NCBI RefSeq assembly: GCF_000756665.1
Contig: NZ_ARXV01000004.1
Coordinates: 186,001 to 250,000, forward strand
Reading direction: 5' to 3'
Length of the DNA: 64,000 nt
Source: Alcanivorax nanhaiticus
GTDB taxonomy: Bacteria; Pseudomonadota; Gammaproteobacteria; Pseudomonadales; Alcanivoracaceae
The notes under the pieces were generated by a model that was not told the DNA's origin, made no database searches, and saw nothing but the letters and a program-made list of their open reading frames with translations. Positions 42,347 through 52,254 of this stretch are shown here, piece after piece. The translations under genes were made by a program, and so were the position numbers. Position 1 is the first letter of the stretch. Each line of letters starts with the position of its first letter.

Positions 42347-45067
42347 TTATTCAATCTTACCGTGGCACTGCTTGTACTTCTTGCCGGAGCCACAGGGGCA
42401 AGGCTCATTCCGGCCGACCTTGCGACCTTCACGAACCACAGTGCCTGACTGCTGGGCAGCGCTCTCTTCACCGGAGGCAGATTCAGTACCAGGCTCGGCC
42501 ACCGCCTGCATCTTCATCTTTTCTGCCTGGCGGCGGGCTTCCTCCTGGCGCTGCTGCTCCATGCGCTCCAGTTCATCATCACGTCGCACCTGGAAGCTGT
42601 GCAAAACCCGGATCAGTTCGTGCTGAATCTGGTTAAGCAGGTTCTGGAACAGCTCGAAAGCTTCTTTCTTGTATTCCTGCTTGGGGTTCTTCTGCGCATA
42701 GCCACGCAGGTGAATACCCTGACGCAGATGATCCATGCTGGCCAGATGCTCTTTCCAGTGACGATCCAGAATCTGCAGCATCAAATGTTTTTCAATGCGG
42801 CGCAGATCTTCTGCGCCGATCTCGGCTTCCTTGCGCAGGTAGTCCTCTTCCAGATTTTCCACCAGCTTCTCAATGATGCCGTCAATGTGCAGCTGATTAT
42901 CTTCGTTTAACCACTGCCCAACCGGAGCCTTGCTCTGGAATTCAGCATCCAGGGTCTTTTCAAGACCGGGAACATCCCACTGGTCTTCCACAGAACCCGG
43001 CGCCATATAGCTGCTCACCACTTCCTGAATCACATCAAAGCGAATGCCTTTGACCGAATTGGTGAGATCGTCCGTTTCCAGAATCTGGTCTCGCTGGCTA
43101 TAGATCACCTGACGCTGATCATTGGCCACATCATCGTATTCCAGCAGGTTTTTACGGATATCGAAGTTACGACCTTCCACCTTGCGTTGAGCATTCTCGA
43201 TAGCGCGGGTCACCCAGCGATGCTCAATGGCCTCACCGTTTTCCAGCCCCAGTGAACGCATCATTCCGCGGATCCGGTCGGAGGCGAAGATGCGCATCAA
43301 ATCATCTTCCATGGACAGGAAGAAACGGGTGTAACCCGGATCGCCCTGACGACCAGCACGACCACGCAGCTGGTTATCAATTCGACGGGATTCATGGCGT
43401 TCCGAGCCGATAATGTGCAGACCTCCGGCCTCCATCACCTTGTCATGATTGGCCTGCCACTCGGCACGAATCTTCTCCGCTTGTGCCTCAGACGGCTCGT
43501 CCATGTGCTTGATCTGCTCTTCCGGATTACCGCCAAGCATGATGTCGGTACCCCGACCCGCCATGTTGGTGGCAATGGTCACCGCACCCGGACGACCAGC
43601 CTGGGCGATGATCTGGGCTTCGCGCTGGTGGAACTTCGCGTTCAGTACTTCGTGATGAATCTTGTCCTGCTTGAGGCGCTTGGAGAGATATTCAGAGGCC
43701 TCAATGGTAGCGGTCCCCACCAACACCGGTGCACCCTTGGCTACCGCTGTCTTGATCTCTTCCACAATGGCATCGAATTTTTCCTGCAGGCTGAGGTAAA
43801 CCAAATCGTTGGCGTCCACTCGAACCATGGGCTTGTTGGTGGGAATCACCACCACATCCATGCCGTAAATCTGACGGAATTCCACCGCTTCAGTATCGGC
43901 AGTACCAGTCATACCCGCCAACTTGTTGTAGAGGCGGAAGTAATTCTGGAAGGTGGTCGACGCCAGCGTCTGGTTTTCCTGCTGGATGTTGACCCCTTCC
44001 TTGGCTTCGATAGCCTGGTGAATGCCCTCGGACCAACGACGACCGGGCATGGTACGACCGGTATGCTCATCCACAATCACGATCTGACCGCCCTGGACGA
44101 TATAATCCCGATCCACATGGAACAGCGCGTGAGCCTTGAGGGCCGCATGCACGTGGTGCAGCAATGTCAGGTTATGGGCAGCGTAAAGACTTTCACCCTC
44201 TTCCAGCAGACCATTGCTGACCAGCAGGCCTTCAATTTTCTGGTGGCCATCTTCAGTCAGTTCAACCTGACGCTGCTTCTCGTCAACGTAGAAATCGCCC
44301 CCCTCATCACCTTCTTCTTCCTGCTTCTTCAGGTTTGGCATCAGTTTGTTGATGGCCATGTAAAGCTCGGAGGAATCAGCCGCAGGACCGGAGATAATCA
44401 GCGGGGTACGGGCCTCGTCAATAAGGATGGAATCTACCTCATCCACCACTGCATAGTTCAAGCCACGCTGCACGCGGTCTTCCAGGCGAAATGCCATGTT
44501 GTCGCGCAGGTAATCAAAGCCGTATTCGTTGTTGGTGCCATAAGTAATGTCAGCAGCATAAGCTTCACGTTTCTGCTCTGAGGGCTGCTGGGACAGAATG
44601 ATGCCCACGCTCAGGCCAAGGAATTCGTAAAGCGGGCGCATCCAGTTGGCGTCACGCTCGGCCAGATAATCGTTCACCGTGACGACGTGCACGCCCTCAC
44701 CGGACAACGCATTAAGGTAAACCGGCAGTGTGGCGGTCAGGGTTTTACCCTCACCGGTACGCATTTCGGAAATACGCCCTTCGTGCAGAGAAATGCCACC
44801 CATCATCTGTACGTCAAAATGGCGCATCCCCATGACGCGTGTGGAGGCTTCACGAACCACCGCAAACGCTTCCGGCAGCAGCTCATCCAGCGTCTTGCCC
44901 TGCTGATAGGCCTCCCGGAATTCCCGGGTTTTGAATTGCAGATCCGCATCGCTGAGTTGCGCCAGCGCTTCCCCATAACCATTGATCGCCTCAACCAACT
45001 TGCCCATGCGCTTGAGCTCGCGATCATTCTTGGTGCCGATAATTTTTTTTACGATGGTACCGAGCAT
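42347..45067 (-). CDS. secA: Preprotein translocase ATPase SecA
   Basis: A 906-residue motor of the Sec export pathway. It begins [21 protein letters not shown]. Walker A is [20 protein letters not shown], followed by [19 protein letters not shown] (DEVD box and PPXD start) and [10 protein letters not shown] in NBD2. The C-terminal zinc finger [17 protein letters not shown], used for SecB and lipid contact, is present. The ATG at 45065-45067 has GGAAG before it. No secM-like arrest peptide is visible upstream. An M23 peptidase gene lies upstream, as in Pseudomonas. Confidence 0.98.
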   Translation of the reverse strand: MLGTIVKKIIGTKNDRELKRMGKLVEAINGYGEALAQLSDADLQFKTREFREAYQQGKTLDELLPEAFAVVREASTRVMGMRHFDVQMMGGISLHEGRISEMRTGEGKTLTATLPVYLNALSGEGVHVVTVNDYLAERDANWMRPLYEFLGLSVGIILSQQPSEQKREAYAADITYGTNNEYGFDYLRDNMAFRLEDRVQRGLNYAVVDEVDSILIDEARTPLIISGPAADSSELYMAINKLMPNLKKQEEEGDEGGDFYVDEKQRQVELTEDGHQKIEGLLVSNGLLEEGESLYAAHNLTLLHHVHAALKAHALFHVDRDYIVQGGQIVIVDEHTGRTMPGRRWSEGIHQAIEAKEGVNIQQENQTLASTTFQNYFRLYNKLAGMTGTADTEAVEFRQIYGMDVVVIPTNKPMVRVDANDLVYLSLQEKFDAIVEEIKTAVAKGAPVLVGTATIEASEYLSKRLKQDKIHHEVLNAKFHQREAQIIAQAGRPGAVTIATNMAGRGTDIMLGGNPEEQIKHMDEPSEAQAEKIRAEWQANHDKVMEAGGLHIIGSERHESRRIDNQLRGRAGRQGDPGYTRFFLSMEDDLMRIFASDRIRGMMRSLGLENGEAIEHRWVTRAIENAQRKVEGRNFDIRKNLLEYDDVANDQRQVIYSQRDQILETDDLTNSVKGIRFDVIQEVVSSYMAPGSVEDQWDVPGLEKTLDAEFQSKAPVGQWLNEDNQLHIDGIIEKLVENLEEDYLRKEAEIGAEDLRRIEKHLMLQILDRHWKEHLASMDHLRQGIHLRGYAQKNPKQEYKKEAFELFQNLLNQIQHELIRVLHSFQVRRDDELERMEQQRQEEARRQAEKMKMQAVAEPGTESASGEESAAQQSGTVVREGRKVGRNEPCPCGSGKKYKQCHGKIE

Positions 45068-45386
45068 AAAACTTCCGCTTCTGTATGAGTTAGGCCAGCT
45101 GCACATCTGCACAATCCGGCATCAGGACAGGGCGCCGGCCATCACGGCCAAAAGGGCTGAAAGCCCCGTCCATTTCCCTTGCCGCCGAACGGTGACAAGG
45201 AAGTTGAGACGCAAAAACAAACAAAGGTCTCCGGAAAGCTCCGAAATATCAGATAAGGTCTGACCAGAGCATCCCCCTAAAGGAGAGCCATTCTAAACAC
45301 AATAATGTGGAGAGATAAGGTGGTAATCACGGATATCAAGGGGTGACCACAAAAAACGGCCCAGAGCGGGCCGTTTTTTATAACTA
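45068..45386. other. secA upstream region, terminator only
   Basis: 319 bases between the M23 peptidase stop and secA. It contains the M23 terminator (45351-45379). A weak promoter-like pair (TTGATA, 16 bases, TATCTC on the minus strand near 45314-45342) is the best candidate for secA. No small gene or arrest peptide was found. Confidence 0.4.
45351..45379 (-). terminator. M23 peptidase intrinsic terminator
   Basis: CGGCCC-GCTCT-GGGCCG flanked by six A and six T; located just after the peptidase stop at 45387. Confidence 0.92.
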
Positions 45387-46319
45387 TCAGCGTCTTGCCC
45401 GATAGATATAGGGCTGCGGATTGACCTGGGCCCCATTCTTCAGGACCTCATAATGGACGTGGGGCCCGGTGGAGCGGCCGGAATTACCCACCTTCGCAAT
45501 GACATCTCCAGTGCGCACAATCTCACCAGGTTCCACCAGCAGCTCCACAGCATGACCATAGCGAGTGGTGATCCCATTGCCGTGGTTGATCTCTACCAGC
45601 TTGCCGTAACCGGACTTGACCCCTGAGAAGGTCACCACACCCGAACCGGTAGCCACAATGGGGGTACCTTCCTTACCGGCGAAATCCACCCCTTTGTGCC
45701 AGGCTACGCGCCCCGTGAAGGGATCGGAACGACGGCCGAAACGGCTGGACATCCAACCCTTGGTCAGCGGACGGCCCGACAACCAGGTTTGATCCTCAAT
45801 CTGCTTGTCTGCCAGCAAATCTTCCAGAATATCCAGCTGGCGCTCGCGGCGCTCCAGGGTGACTGCCATCTGGTCTACCGCTTCCATAAAGGAGGGCAGC
45901 TCATAGCTGGTCCCCTCATCAGCGGATTCCGGACCACCCAGGCCGGGCACGGTGCTGAAATCGAACTCGTCGCTGCCCACGTCAGCCACTTCCACCAGCC
46001 GCTCACCCAGTGCATCCAAGCGCACCAGACGGGCCTGCGCCTGGGCCAACTTCAGGGTCAGGGCCCGGAACTGTTCCTGGCTCAGCTGATCCAGTTCCGA
46101 CAGGGCTTTTTCCTGCTCATTGAGCTGATCAGCAAAACGCGCCGTCATTAAAGGTGTATATTCGGGTTGATCGCTGACGTGATAAACCAGTTGGTAAGCG
46201 CCCACTCCGATCAGGGCCGGCAACAGCACAAAGACCGCCGCCAGCAACCAGGGCCAGTGCCTGGGAACCGGAAGTGTGCGCGAATGGCCGCGCCGGCTGT
46301 TAATGACTATGATGTTCAT
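45387..46319 (-). CDS. M23 family peptidoglycan metallopeptidase
   Basis: 310 residues. A single N-terminal membrane anchor (~22-47) is followed by a coiled coil (~65-115, KALSELDQLSQEQFRALTLKLAQAQARLVRLDAL) and a LytM/M23 domain (~185-305). The zinc site is intact: HKGVDFAGKEG (His, Asp) and HVHYEV (second HxH). Members with this plan cleave peptide cross-links in the wall or activate amidases. The gene lies next to secA and dciA, an arrangement kept in pseudomonads. It is divergent from dciA and ends in its own terminator. Confidence 0.92.
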   Translation of the reverse strand: MNIIVINSRRGHSRTLPVPRHWPWLLAAVFVLLPALIGVGAYQLVYHVSDQPEYTPLMTARFADQLNEQEKALSELDQLSQEQFRALTLKLAQAQARLVRLDALGERLVEVADVGSDEFDFSTVPGLGGPESADEGTSYELPSFMEAVDQMAVTLERRERQLDILEDLLADKQIEDQTWLSGRPLTKGWMSSRFGRRSDPFTGRVAWHKGVDFAGKEGTPIVATGSGVVTFSGVKSGYGKLVEINHGNGITTRYGHAVELLVEPGEIVRTGDVIAKVGNSGRSTGPHVHYEVLKNGAQVNPQPYIYRARR

Positions 46320-46430
46320 ATCGTTGAGTAACGCACTAGTTAATTAAGGCTAACGCCAAAAAATTCAGCAACTTACGCCAGCTTTTTAAAATATTTTTTC
46401 ATAGCTGGCAGGCTAGTCTATGAAAAACCC

Positions 46431-46892
46431 ATGAGCAAGACAACTTCGCCCAAAGCGTTCAAGGCCCTGCTAAGCGGTAATCGCATTCTTGCAGAGCTTG
46501 CCAAGCAGGCACGCAAGTCACCCGCTGCCGAGGAGCAAGATCCCCGAGACTGCTTGCCTCCAGCCCTGCGTGAGCGCGTGACACTGGTCCGTGACCAGCA
46601 TCGCTGGCTGGCTCTGGTAGAAACCAGCGCCACAGCCCAGTTGTTGCGGTTCCACTTGCCTCGCTTGCAACAAGCCCTGCCCGGCGAGCAAGTCAAAATT
46701 GTGGTTGGAGGCAAACGCCAGCCGCTATCCGCCGGACAAGCGACGCCAAATAACCAAAGCAATTACCAGGCCAAGGGGCCAACGTTGAGCAAAGAAAGCG
46801 CTGGATATATCCAGGCACTGGCTGACGATATCGAGGACGACGCGCTCAAGGCATCACTACTACGGCTGGCCAGCCGCTGGGAATCTGAATAG
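46431..46892 (+). CDS. dciA: DUF721 protein DciA (replicative helicase operator)
   Basis: A 153-residue DUF721 protein. The N-terminal domain (residues ~10-100, SPKAFKALLSGNRILAELAKQARK ... LVETSATAQLLRFHLPRLQQAL) is the KH-like part that contacts DnaB; the C-terminal tail is charged and probably disordered. DciA was identified as the ancestral DnaB loader in bacteria that lack DnaC/DnaI, and P. aeruginosa PA4405 sits between lpxC and secA as here. No Shine-Dalgarno is visible before the ATG. It converges with lpxC. Confidence 0.88.
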   Translation: MSKTTSPKAFKALLSGNRILAELAKQARKSPAAEEQDPRDCLPPALRERVTLVRDQHRWLALVETSATAQLLRFHLPRLQQALPGEQVKIVVGGKRQPLSAGQATPNNQSNYQAKGPTLSKESAGYIQALADDIEDDALKASLLRLASRWESE

Positions 46893-46929
46893 ACGAAACG
46901 ACAAAAGCAATAACAGGCCCGAAGGGTAC

Positions 46930-46962
46930 CAGCCGGCGGCGGGAGAACCGCCAGCTGGTAAC
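46930..46962. terminator. Hairpin between dciA and lpxC
   Basis: ACCAGC...CGGCG...CCGCC...GCTGGT can form an interrupted stem between the converging stops; there is no good T tract. Weak. Confidence 0.35.
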
Positions 46963-46985
46963 AGGGCTTCGACGTGGCTAATGCC

Positions 46986-47903
46986 TTATTCGGCGGCAGC
47001 CAGCACCGGGCGCATGTAAGACACCGGTGCGTCAGTGGCATCCTCAAAGGTCACCACTTCATAGGAATCCTCCTGCCGGAGAATTTCCCGCAACAGCGCA
47101 TTATTGAGGGCATGGCCTGACTTGTGGCCAATGAACTCGCCAATCAGGCTGTGCCCGAGCAGATAAAGGTCGCCAATGGCGTCCAGCATCTTGTGTTTGA
47201 CGAACTCATCCTCATAACGCAAACCGTCTTCATTGAGGATACGGTATTCATCCACCACGATGGCGTTATCCACGCTGCCACCCAGAGCCAGGTTCTGGCT
47301 GCGCAGAAACTCGATGTCGCGCATGAAGCCGAACGTCCGCGCCCGCGCCACTTCCTTCACGAACGAAGTCGTGGAGAAATCGATGCTGGACACCTGGTTA
47401 CGATCTTCAAACACCGGGTGATCGAACTCGATGGAGAACGTCACCTTGAAGCCATCGAAGGGCACGAAAGTTGCCGTTTTGTCGCCCTCTCGCACCGTCA
47501 CTTCCTTCTTGATGCGAATGAACTTCTTGGCTGCTTCCTGCTCCTTGATACCGGCAGATTGCAACAGGAAGACGAACGGACCGGCACTGCCGTCCATGAT
47601 CGGCATTTCCGGGGCCGACAGTTCCACAAAGGCATTATCAATGCCCAGGCCCGCCATGGCGGACAGGAAATGCTCCACGGTACCGACTTTGACGCCGTCC
47701 TGAACCAGCGTTGACGACAGAGTGGTTTCACCCACGGCATCTGCCGCCGCCTTGATCTCGACCACCGGGTCCAGGTCCACACGCCGGAATACGATACCGG
47801 TATCCACCGGTGCCGGGCGAACGGTCATGTAGACCTTTTCGCCGGTGTGCAGGCCCACGCCGGTGGCGCGGATCACATTTTTCAGTGTACGTTGTCTGAT
47901 CAT
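46986..47903 (-). CDS. lpxC: UDP-3-O-acyl-N-acetylglucosamine deacetylase
   Basis: A 305-residue zinc enzyme for the committed step of lipid A synthesis. Zinc ligands are His in [18 protein letters not shown] and His/Asp in [16 protein letters not shown]; the catalytic His is in [13 protein letters not shown]. The N-terminus [24 protein letters not shown] is standard. The leader has no obvious Shine-Dalgarno and holds a hairpin 20 bases before the ATG. It follows ftsZ by 110 bases, as usual at the end of dcw clusters. LpxC abundance is normally controlled by proteolysis through its C-terminus, here [10 protein letters not shown]. Confidence 0.97.
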   Translation of the reverse strand: MIRQRTLKNVIRATGVGLHTGEKVYMTVRPAPVDTGIVFRRVDLDPVVEIKAAADAVGETTLSSTLVQDGVKVGTVEHFLSAMAGLGIDNAFVELSAPEMPIMDGSAGPFVFLLQSAGIKEQEAAKKFIRIKKEVTVREGDKTATFVPFDGFKVTFSIEFDHPVFEDRNQVSSIDFSTTSFVKEVARARTFGFMRDIEFLRSQNLALGGSVDNAIVVDEYRILNEDGLRYEDEFVKHKMLDAIGDLYLLGHSLIGEFIGHKSGHALNNALLREILRQEDSYEVVTFEDATDAPVSYMRPVLAAAE

Positions 47904-47923
47904 CAGTCTGTCACACAGCTGCG

Positions 47924-47941
47924 GGTATCCTGAAGGATACC
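47924..47941 (-). promoter_or_regulatory. Hairpin in the lpxC leader
   Basis: GGTATCC-TTCA-GGATACC on the minus strand, extendable to GCGGTATCC with GGATACCCGC across one bulge. It lies about 20 bases before the lpxC ATG and has no T tract. Confidence 0.5.
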
Positions 47942-48012
47942 GCTTTCCTCAACACAAAATTAGGGCCGGATTATACTCCAACTACCTGATTTTGCACCAA
48001 TGCGAGCCACCG

Positions 48013-49179
48013 TTAGTCGGCCTGGCGACGCAGGAAGGTCGGAATATCGATGAAATCCAGATCTTCCGCGGTGTTTACCGCCTGCTGGCCACGACCGCCG
48101 GCAGCCTGCTGGGCAGCGCGCTTGCGCTCTACCGCCGGGCGATCCAGATCGCTGTAGTCCACACGACCGTCTGCGGCAACGGGGGTCTGACGCCCACGCA
48201 CCACTTTTAGTTCCTGAGCGGCGGCGCCCAGGCCAGTGGCCACTACGGTCACGCTGATGCTGTCGCCCATATCCGGGTCGATGGCGGTACCAATGATCAC
48301 GTTGGCATCTTCGCCGGCCAGCTCACTGACGATCTCGCCCACTTCGGAGAACTCATCCAACGCGATGGACTCGTTGGCGGTGATGTTCACCAGAATACCG
48401 CGGGCGCCACGCAGATCCACATCTTCCAGCAGCGGGCTGGAGATGGCCGCACGGGCCGCTTCGGCAGCACGCTCTTCGCCGCTGGCGGTGCCGGAACCCA
48501 TCATGGCGGTACCCAGCTCGCTCATCACGGTACGCACGTCGGCGAAATCCACGTTGATCATGCCGGGGCGAACGATCAGGTCAGCAATCCCCTTCACCGC
48601 ACCCTGCAGTACGTCGTTGGCGGCCTTGAAGGCGTCCAGCAAGCTGGTGGAACCACCCAGTACGGACTGCAGCTTCTCGTTGGGGATGGTGATTAGAGAG
48701 TGGACGTGCTCTTTCAGCTCCTCGATACCTTCCTGGGCAGAACGCATGCGCTTCTTGCCTTCGAACGGGAACGGCTTGGTGACGACCGCCACGGTCAGAA
48801 TACCCAGCTCCTTGGCAATCTCGGCCACCACCGGGGCCGCACCGGTACCGGTACCACCACCCATGCCGGCGGTCACGAATACCATGTCGGCACCGTCCAG
48901 CAGCTCGGCAATGCGATCACGGTCTTCCAGGGCAGACTGGCGACCGATTTCCGGGTTGGCACCGGCACCGAGGCCCTTGGTGACCTGGCTACCCAGCTGG
49001 ATAACGGTCTTGGCTTGGGCATTCCGCAGCGCCTGGGCATCGGTGTTGGCGCAGATGAAATCCACCCCTTCCACACCGGAACGCACCATGTGATCTACGG
49101 CATTACCACCGCCGCCGCCAACACCGACTACTTTAATTACTGCGCCATGAGGCACGCTGTCTTCCAATTTGAATTGCAT
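48013..49179 (-). CDS. ftsZ: Cell division protein FtsZ
   Basis: A 388-residue tubulin-like GTPase that forms the division ring. GTP motif GGGTGTGAAPVVAE, and N-terminal VIKVVGVGGGGGNAVDHMV. The T7 loop NVDFADVRTVMSELG carries the catalytic Asp residues. The C-terminal peptide DFIDIPTFLRRQAD binds FtsA/ZipA. Start ATG at 49177-49179 with GGGAGA five bases before; an upstream in-frame ATG at 49221 lacks the family sequence. 139 bases separate it from ftsA, and a heptad tract lies in that space. Confidence 0.98.
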   Translation of the reverse strand: MQFKLEDSVPHGAVIKVVGVGGGGGNAVDHMVRSGVEGVDFICANTDAQALRNAQAKTVIQLGSQVTKGLGAGANPEIGRQSALEDRDRIAELLDGADMVFVTAGMGGGTGTGAAPVVAEIAKELGILTVAVVTKPFPFEGKKRMRSAQEGIEELKEHVHSLITIPNEKLQSVLGGSTSLLDAFKAANDVLQGAVKGIADLIVRPGMINVDFADVRTVMSELGTAMMGSGTASGEERAAEAARAAISSPLLEDVDLRGARGILVNITANESIALDEFSEVGEIVSELAGEDANVIIGTAIDPDMGDSISVTVVATGLGAAAQELKVVRGRQTPVAADGRVDYSDLDRPAVERKRAAQQAAGGRGQQAVNTAEDLDFIDIPTFLRRQAD

Positions 49180-49286
49180 GGTTAATCTCCCGTTTTCATC
49201 CCTGTTTACTACTTGTTTCACGTCGAAGTGTCCCGGTGGTGTTACCGCGGCCCGGAACCGCCGCTTGCGCCTGGTTTACGCCTCTC

Positions 49287-49314
49287 GCGTATTGCATGAA
49301 GCGTGTTTGCATCT
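49287..49314. repeat. Heptad tract GCGTATT/GCATGAA/GCGTGTT beside the ftsA stop
   Basis: GCGTATT, GCATGAA, GCGTGTT, TGCATCT in steps of seven, ending four bases before the ftsA stop (49319). The words are close to those at 40991-41018 beside argJ. Confidence 0.5.
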
Positions 49315-49318
49315 CTTG

Positions 49319-50554
49319 TTAAAAATTGCCTTTGAACCAGCTTTTGAAACGCTCCAGCCAGTCCACTTGGCCGCCTCCGGATTGAACACGGGGGCTGCCG
49401 CCTTCCTTTTCCATGCGCTGGCCGTACAACAGCAGGCCCACCGCAGTGGAATAGATCGGGTTCTTGACCACATCGGTGAGACCGGAGATGCCCTGTGGGC
49501 TACCCAGCCGTACCGGCATGTGAAAAATTTCCTCTGCCAGATCCACCGCCCCTTCGATCTTGGAGGAGCCACCGGTGAGCACGATGCCACCAGGAATCAG
49601 ATCCTCGTAACCGGAACGGCGAATCTCGGCCTGCACCAGGGTGAACAGCTCGTCGTAACGCGGCTCCACCACTTCCGCCAGATTCTGGCGGCTGAGGGTG
49701 CGCGGCGGCCGGTCGCCCACGCTGGGCACCTTGATGGTTTCATCCGCCCCCGCCAGTTGGGTCAGGGCGCAGGCATACTTGATCTTGATCTCGTCGGCGT
49801 GCTGCTTGGGGGTACGCAGGGCCATGGCGATATCGTTGGTCACCTGATCACCAGCAATCGGAATATTGGCGGTATGGCGAATCGCTCCTTCGGTGAAGAT
49901 GGCGATATCGGTGGTGCCGCCGCCAATATCCACGATGCAAACACCCAGTTCGCGTTCATCTTCTGTCAGCACCGCATGAGCACTGGCCAACTGCTCGAGA
50001 ATGATGTCGTCCACTTCCAGGTTGCAGCGGCGCACACATTTCTCGATGTTCTGGGCCGCATTCACCGCGCAGGTCACCAGGTGTACCTTGGCCTCCAGAC
50101 GCACACCGCTCATGCCGATGGGCTCGCGCACCCCTTCCTGGTTATCCACCACATATTCCTGCGGCAGCACGTGCAGGGTTTTCTGATCCGCCGGAATCGC
50201 CACGGCCTGGGCCGCATCAATCACCCGGTCGATATCCGCCTGAGCCACTTCTCGATCACGAATCGCCACAATGCCGTGGGAATTCAGGCTGCGAACATGG
50301 GAGCCGGCAATACCCGCGTACACGGTGTGAATATGACAACCCGCCATCAGCTCAGCTTCTTCCACCGCACGCTGGATGGAACGCACGGTAGCTTCGATAT
50401 CCACCACCACGCCTTTCTTCATCCCCCGCGAGGGCTGCGAACCGATCCCCACAATTTCCATGGTGCCATCGGCAGCTGTCTGCCCGACGATGGCCACCAC
50501 CTTGGAGGTGCCGATGTCGAGTCCGACAATCATGTTTTCAGTTGCAGTTGCCAT
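49319..50554 (-). CDS. ftsA: Cell division protein FtsA
   Basis: A 411-residue actin-like protein that anchors FtsZ to the membrane and recruits the late divisome. Phosphate motif VGLDIGTSKVVAIVG, phosphate 2 motif VCIVDIGGGTTDIAIF, and adenosine motif PGGIVLTGGSSKIEG. The C-terminus WLERFKSWFKGNF is the amphipathic membrane-targeting helix. AGGAGAAAGGG precedes the ATG. One base after the ftsQ stop. Confidence 0.98.
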   Translation of the reverse strand: MATATENMIVGLDIGTSKVVAIVGQTAADGTMEIVGIGSQPSRGMKKGVVVDIEATVRSIQRAVEEAELMAGCHIHTVYAGIAGSHVRSLNSHGIVAIRDREVAQADIDRVIDAAQAVAIPADQKTLHVLPQEYVVDNQEGVREPIGMSGVRLEAKVHLVTCAVNAAQNIEKCVRRCNLEVDDIILEQLASAHAVLTEDERELGVCIVDIGGGTTDIAIFTEGAIRHTANIPIAGDQVTNDIAMALRTPKQHADEIKIKYACALTQLAGADETIKVPSVGDRPPRTLSRQNLAEVVEPRYDELFTLVQAEIRRSGYEDLIPGGIVLTGGSSKIEGAVDLAEEIFHMPVRLGSPQGISGLTDVVKNPIYSTAVGLLLYGQRMEKEGGSPRVQSGGGQVDWLERFKSWFKGNF

Positions 50555-50555
50555 G

Positions 50556-51338
50556 TCACCCTTTCTCCTGTTGCTCGCCCCAGGTCACCGCCATGCCATC
50601 TGCATAACGCAGATCGACACTGGTTACCTGGCGACTGTCCGTGCTCAGTACACCCCGATAAAGCCGCACAAAACGGCGAAGTTTGGTGGTGTATTGCTCA
50701 CGGTCGACCACCAGTTGCATATCGTTATTCAGCGTCAGCCGCGCGGTTAGGCGTGCGTTGACGTCCATGCTGCGAATGCCCAGATCCACATCCGCCAGCA
50801 TCTTGCCCATGCTGTGATAGAAGCCCATGACTTCCTCCAGCCGTTGCTGCGGGCCATTCAGGTGCGGCAGGCCCGTCAGGTCGTATTGCTTCAATGCCTT
50901 GAACGGTTCGCCACTGTCGGAAATCAGCACCGTCTCGTTCCACACTGCCACCGGGCGTCGCTCACTAACGGTCAACACCACGGTGTCGGGCCACTGGCGG
51001 CGCACCGAAACGCCCTCTACCCAGCTCAGCCCCTGTGCCTGCTGGTAAATTTCTTCCAGCGGCACGGAAAAATAATTTTCATCGCGAACCAGTGCCGCCA
51101 GGGCGGTCTGGATCTGCTGTTGGCGGCGCACATCAGTAACGCCATCCACTCCCACCTTGCGGATGGGATACCCGTCCAGCAGGGCCGGCAGGTAGATGAC
51201 CCCAAGCAGTAGCACCATGGCCACCGTGCCTACCAGCATCCACGGCACGGCGGCGGACAGCCGCTCGCGCAGAGGTACCCCGGCTTGCTTCACCGGCTTG
51301 CGGCGTGCGCCCCGGGGCGTGGCGGCCGGTTTAGCCAC
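50556..51338 (-). CDS. ftsQ: Cell division protein FtsQ
   Basis: A 260-residue bitopic protein. It has a cytoplasmic tail (1-32) rich in Arg/Lys, a membrane helix (~33-55; MLVGTVAMVLLLGVIYLPALL), a POTRA domain (~60-130; IRKVGVDGVTDVRRQQQIQTAL) and a beta domain with VVLTVSERRPVAVWN. Central scaffold for FtsB/FtsL. GTG start at 51336-51338 overlaps the ddl stop (GTGGCTAA), with GGAG seven bases before it. Confidence 0.93.
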   Translation of the reverse strand: MAKPAATPRGARRKPVKQAGVPLRERLSAAVPWMLVGTVAMVLLLGVIYLPALLDGYPIRKVGVDGVTDVRRQQQIQTALAALVRDENYFSVPLEEIYQQAQGLSWVEGVSVRRQWPDTVVLTVSERRPVAVWNETVLISDSGEPFKALKQYDLTGLPHLNGPQQRLEEVMGFYHSMGKMLADVDLGIRSMDVNARLTARLTLNNDMQLVVDREQYTTKLRRFVRLYRGVLSTDSRQVTSVDLRYADGMAVTWGEQQEKG

Positions 51339-52254
51339 CTTTTTTCTCCAGCGCCATCAGCAAGATTTCACCTACCAGCGCATCAAAATCGCGGCCTGTC
51401 GCTTTGGCGGCCATAGGTACCAGGGAATGATCAGTCATTCCCGGCACAGTATTGATTTCCAGCAGCTGCCAATTGCCCTGCTCATCGCGCATCACATCCA
51501 CTCGACCCCAGCCTCGGCAGCCAGCCACCCGAAAGGCGGTCAGGGCCAGCTGTCGGATCGCTGCTTCATCCTCATCATTCAATCCTGCCGGGCACAGGTA
51601 CTCGGTACTGTTGGACTGATACTTGGCTTCAAAGTCATAAAACGCGTTGGGCGTCTTCAGGCGAATCGCAGGCAGAGCTTCGTCACCGAGTACCGCCACG
51701 GTGTATTCCGGGCCGTTGACCCAGGCTTCCACCAGCACGTCAGAATCGAACTTGCCCGCTTCCTGCAATGCCAGCGCCAGCTGCTCCGCGTTGTCTGCTT
51801 TGGCCATGCCGATGGAAGAGCCTTCGTGGGCCGGCTTGATCATCAGCGGGAAGCCTAGGTCAGTATCATTTCGACCGGCCACATAGAACGCCGGCGTCGG
51901 CAGGCCTGCGCCCTTCCACAGCTGCTTGGTGCGCACCTTGTCCATGCCGATGGCAGAAGCCATCACCGCAGAACCGGTGAACGGAATGCCAAGATGCTCC
52001 AGCACACCCTGGATCACACCGTCTTCACCACCGCGACCATGCAGAGCGATAAAGGCGGCATCGAAACCTTTCAGGGAATCGACGCTGGTCTCGGATGGGT
52101 CCACCAATTCGGCAATCACTCCAAGATTTCGCAGTGCCTGATGCACCGCCGCCCCACTCTTGAGGGACACCGGTCGCTCGGCAGACTTGCCGCCGGCCAG
52201 TACCGCTACCCGGCCCACATTGGCCAGCTTCTGCTTCAGCAGCACCTTATCCAC
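51331..52254 (-). CDS. ddlB: D-alanine--D-alanine ligase
   Basis: A 307-residue ATP-grasp enzyme that makes the D-Ala-D-Ala dipeptide for MurF. N-terminal [21 protein letters not shown], then [38 protein letters not shown] (ATP loop) and [21 protein letters not shown] start at 52252-52254, chosen because AAGGAG lies six bases before it and the GTG overlaps the murC stop. A further 69 in-frame codons upstream are read within murC and are not Ddl-like. Confidence 0.95.
   Translation of the reverse strand: MDKVLLKQKLANVGRVAVLAGGKSAERPVSLKSGAAVHQALRNLGVIAELVDPSETSVDSLKGFDAAFIALHGRGGEDGVIQGVLEHLGIPFTGSAVMASAIGMDKVRTKQLWKGAGLPTPAFYVAGRNDTDLGFPLMIKPAHEGSSIGMAKADNAEQLALALQEAGKFDSDVLVEAWVNGPEYTVAVLGDEALPAIRLKTPNAFYDFEAKYQSNSTEYLCPAGLNDEDEAAIRQLALTAFRVAGCRGWGRVDVMRDEQGNWQLLEINTVPGMTDHSLVPMAAKATGRDFDALVGEILLMALEKKGG

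Noticed and set aside
45068..45386. secM-like arrest peptide upstream of secA
   Set aside because: No open frame with a signal sequence and an arrest motif was found, and the spacer is only 319 bases.
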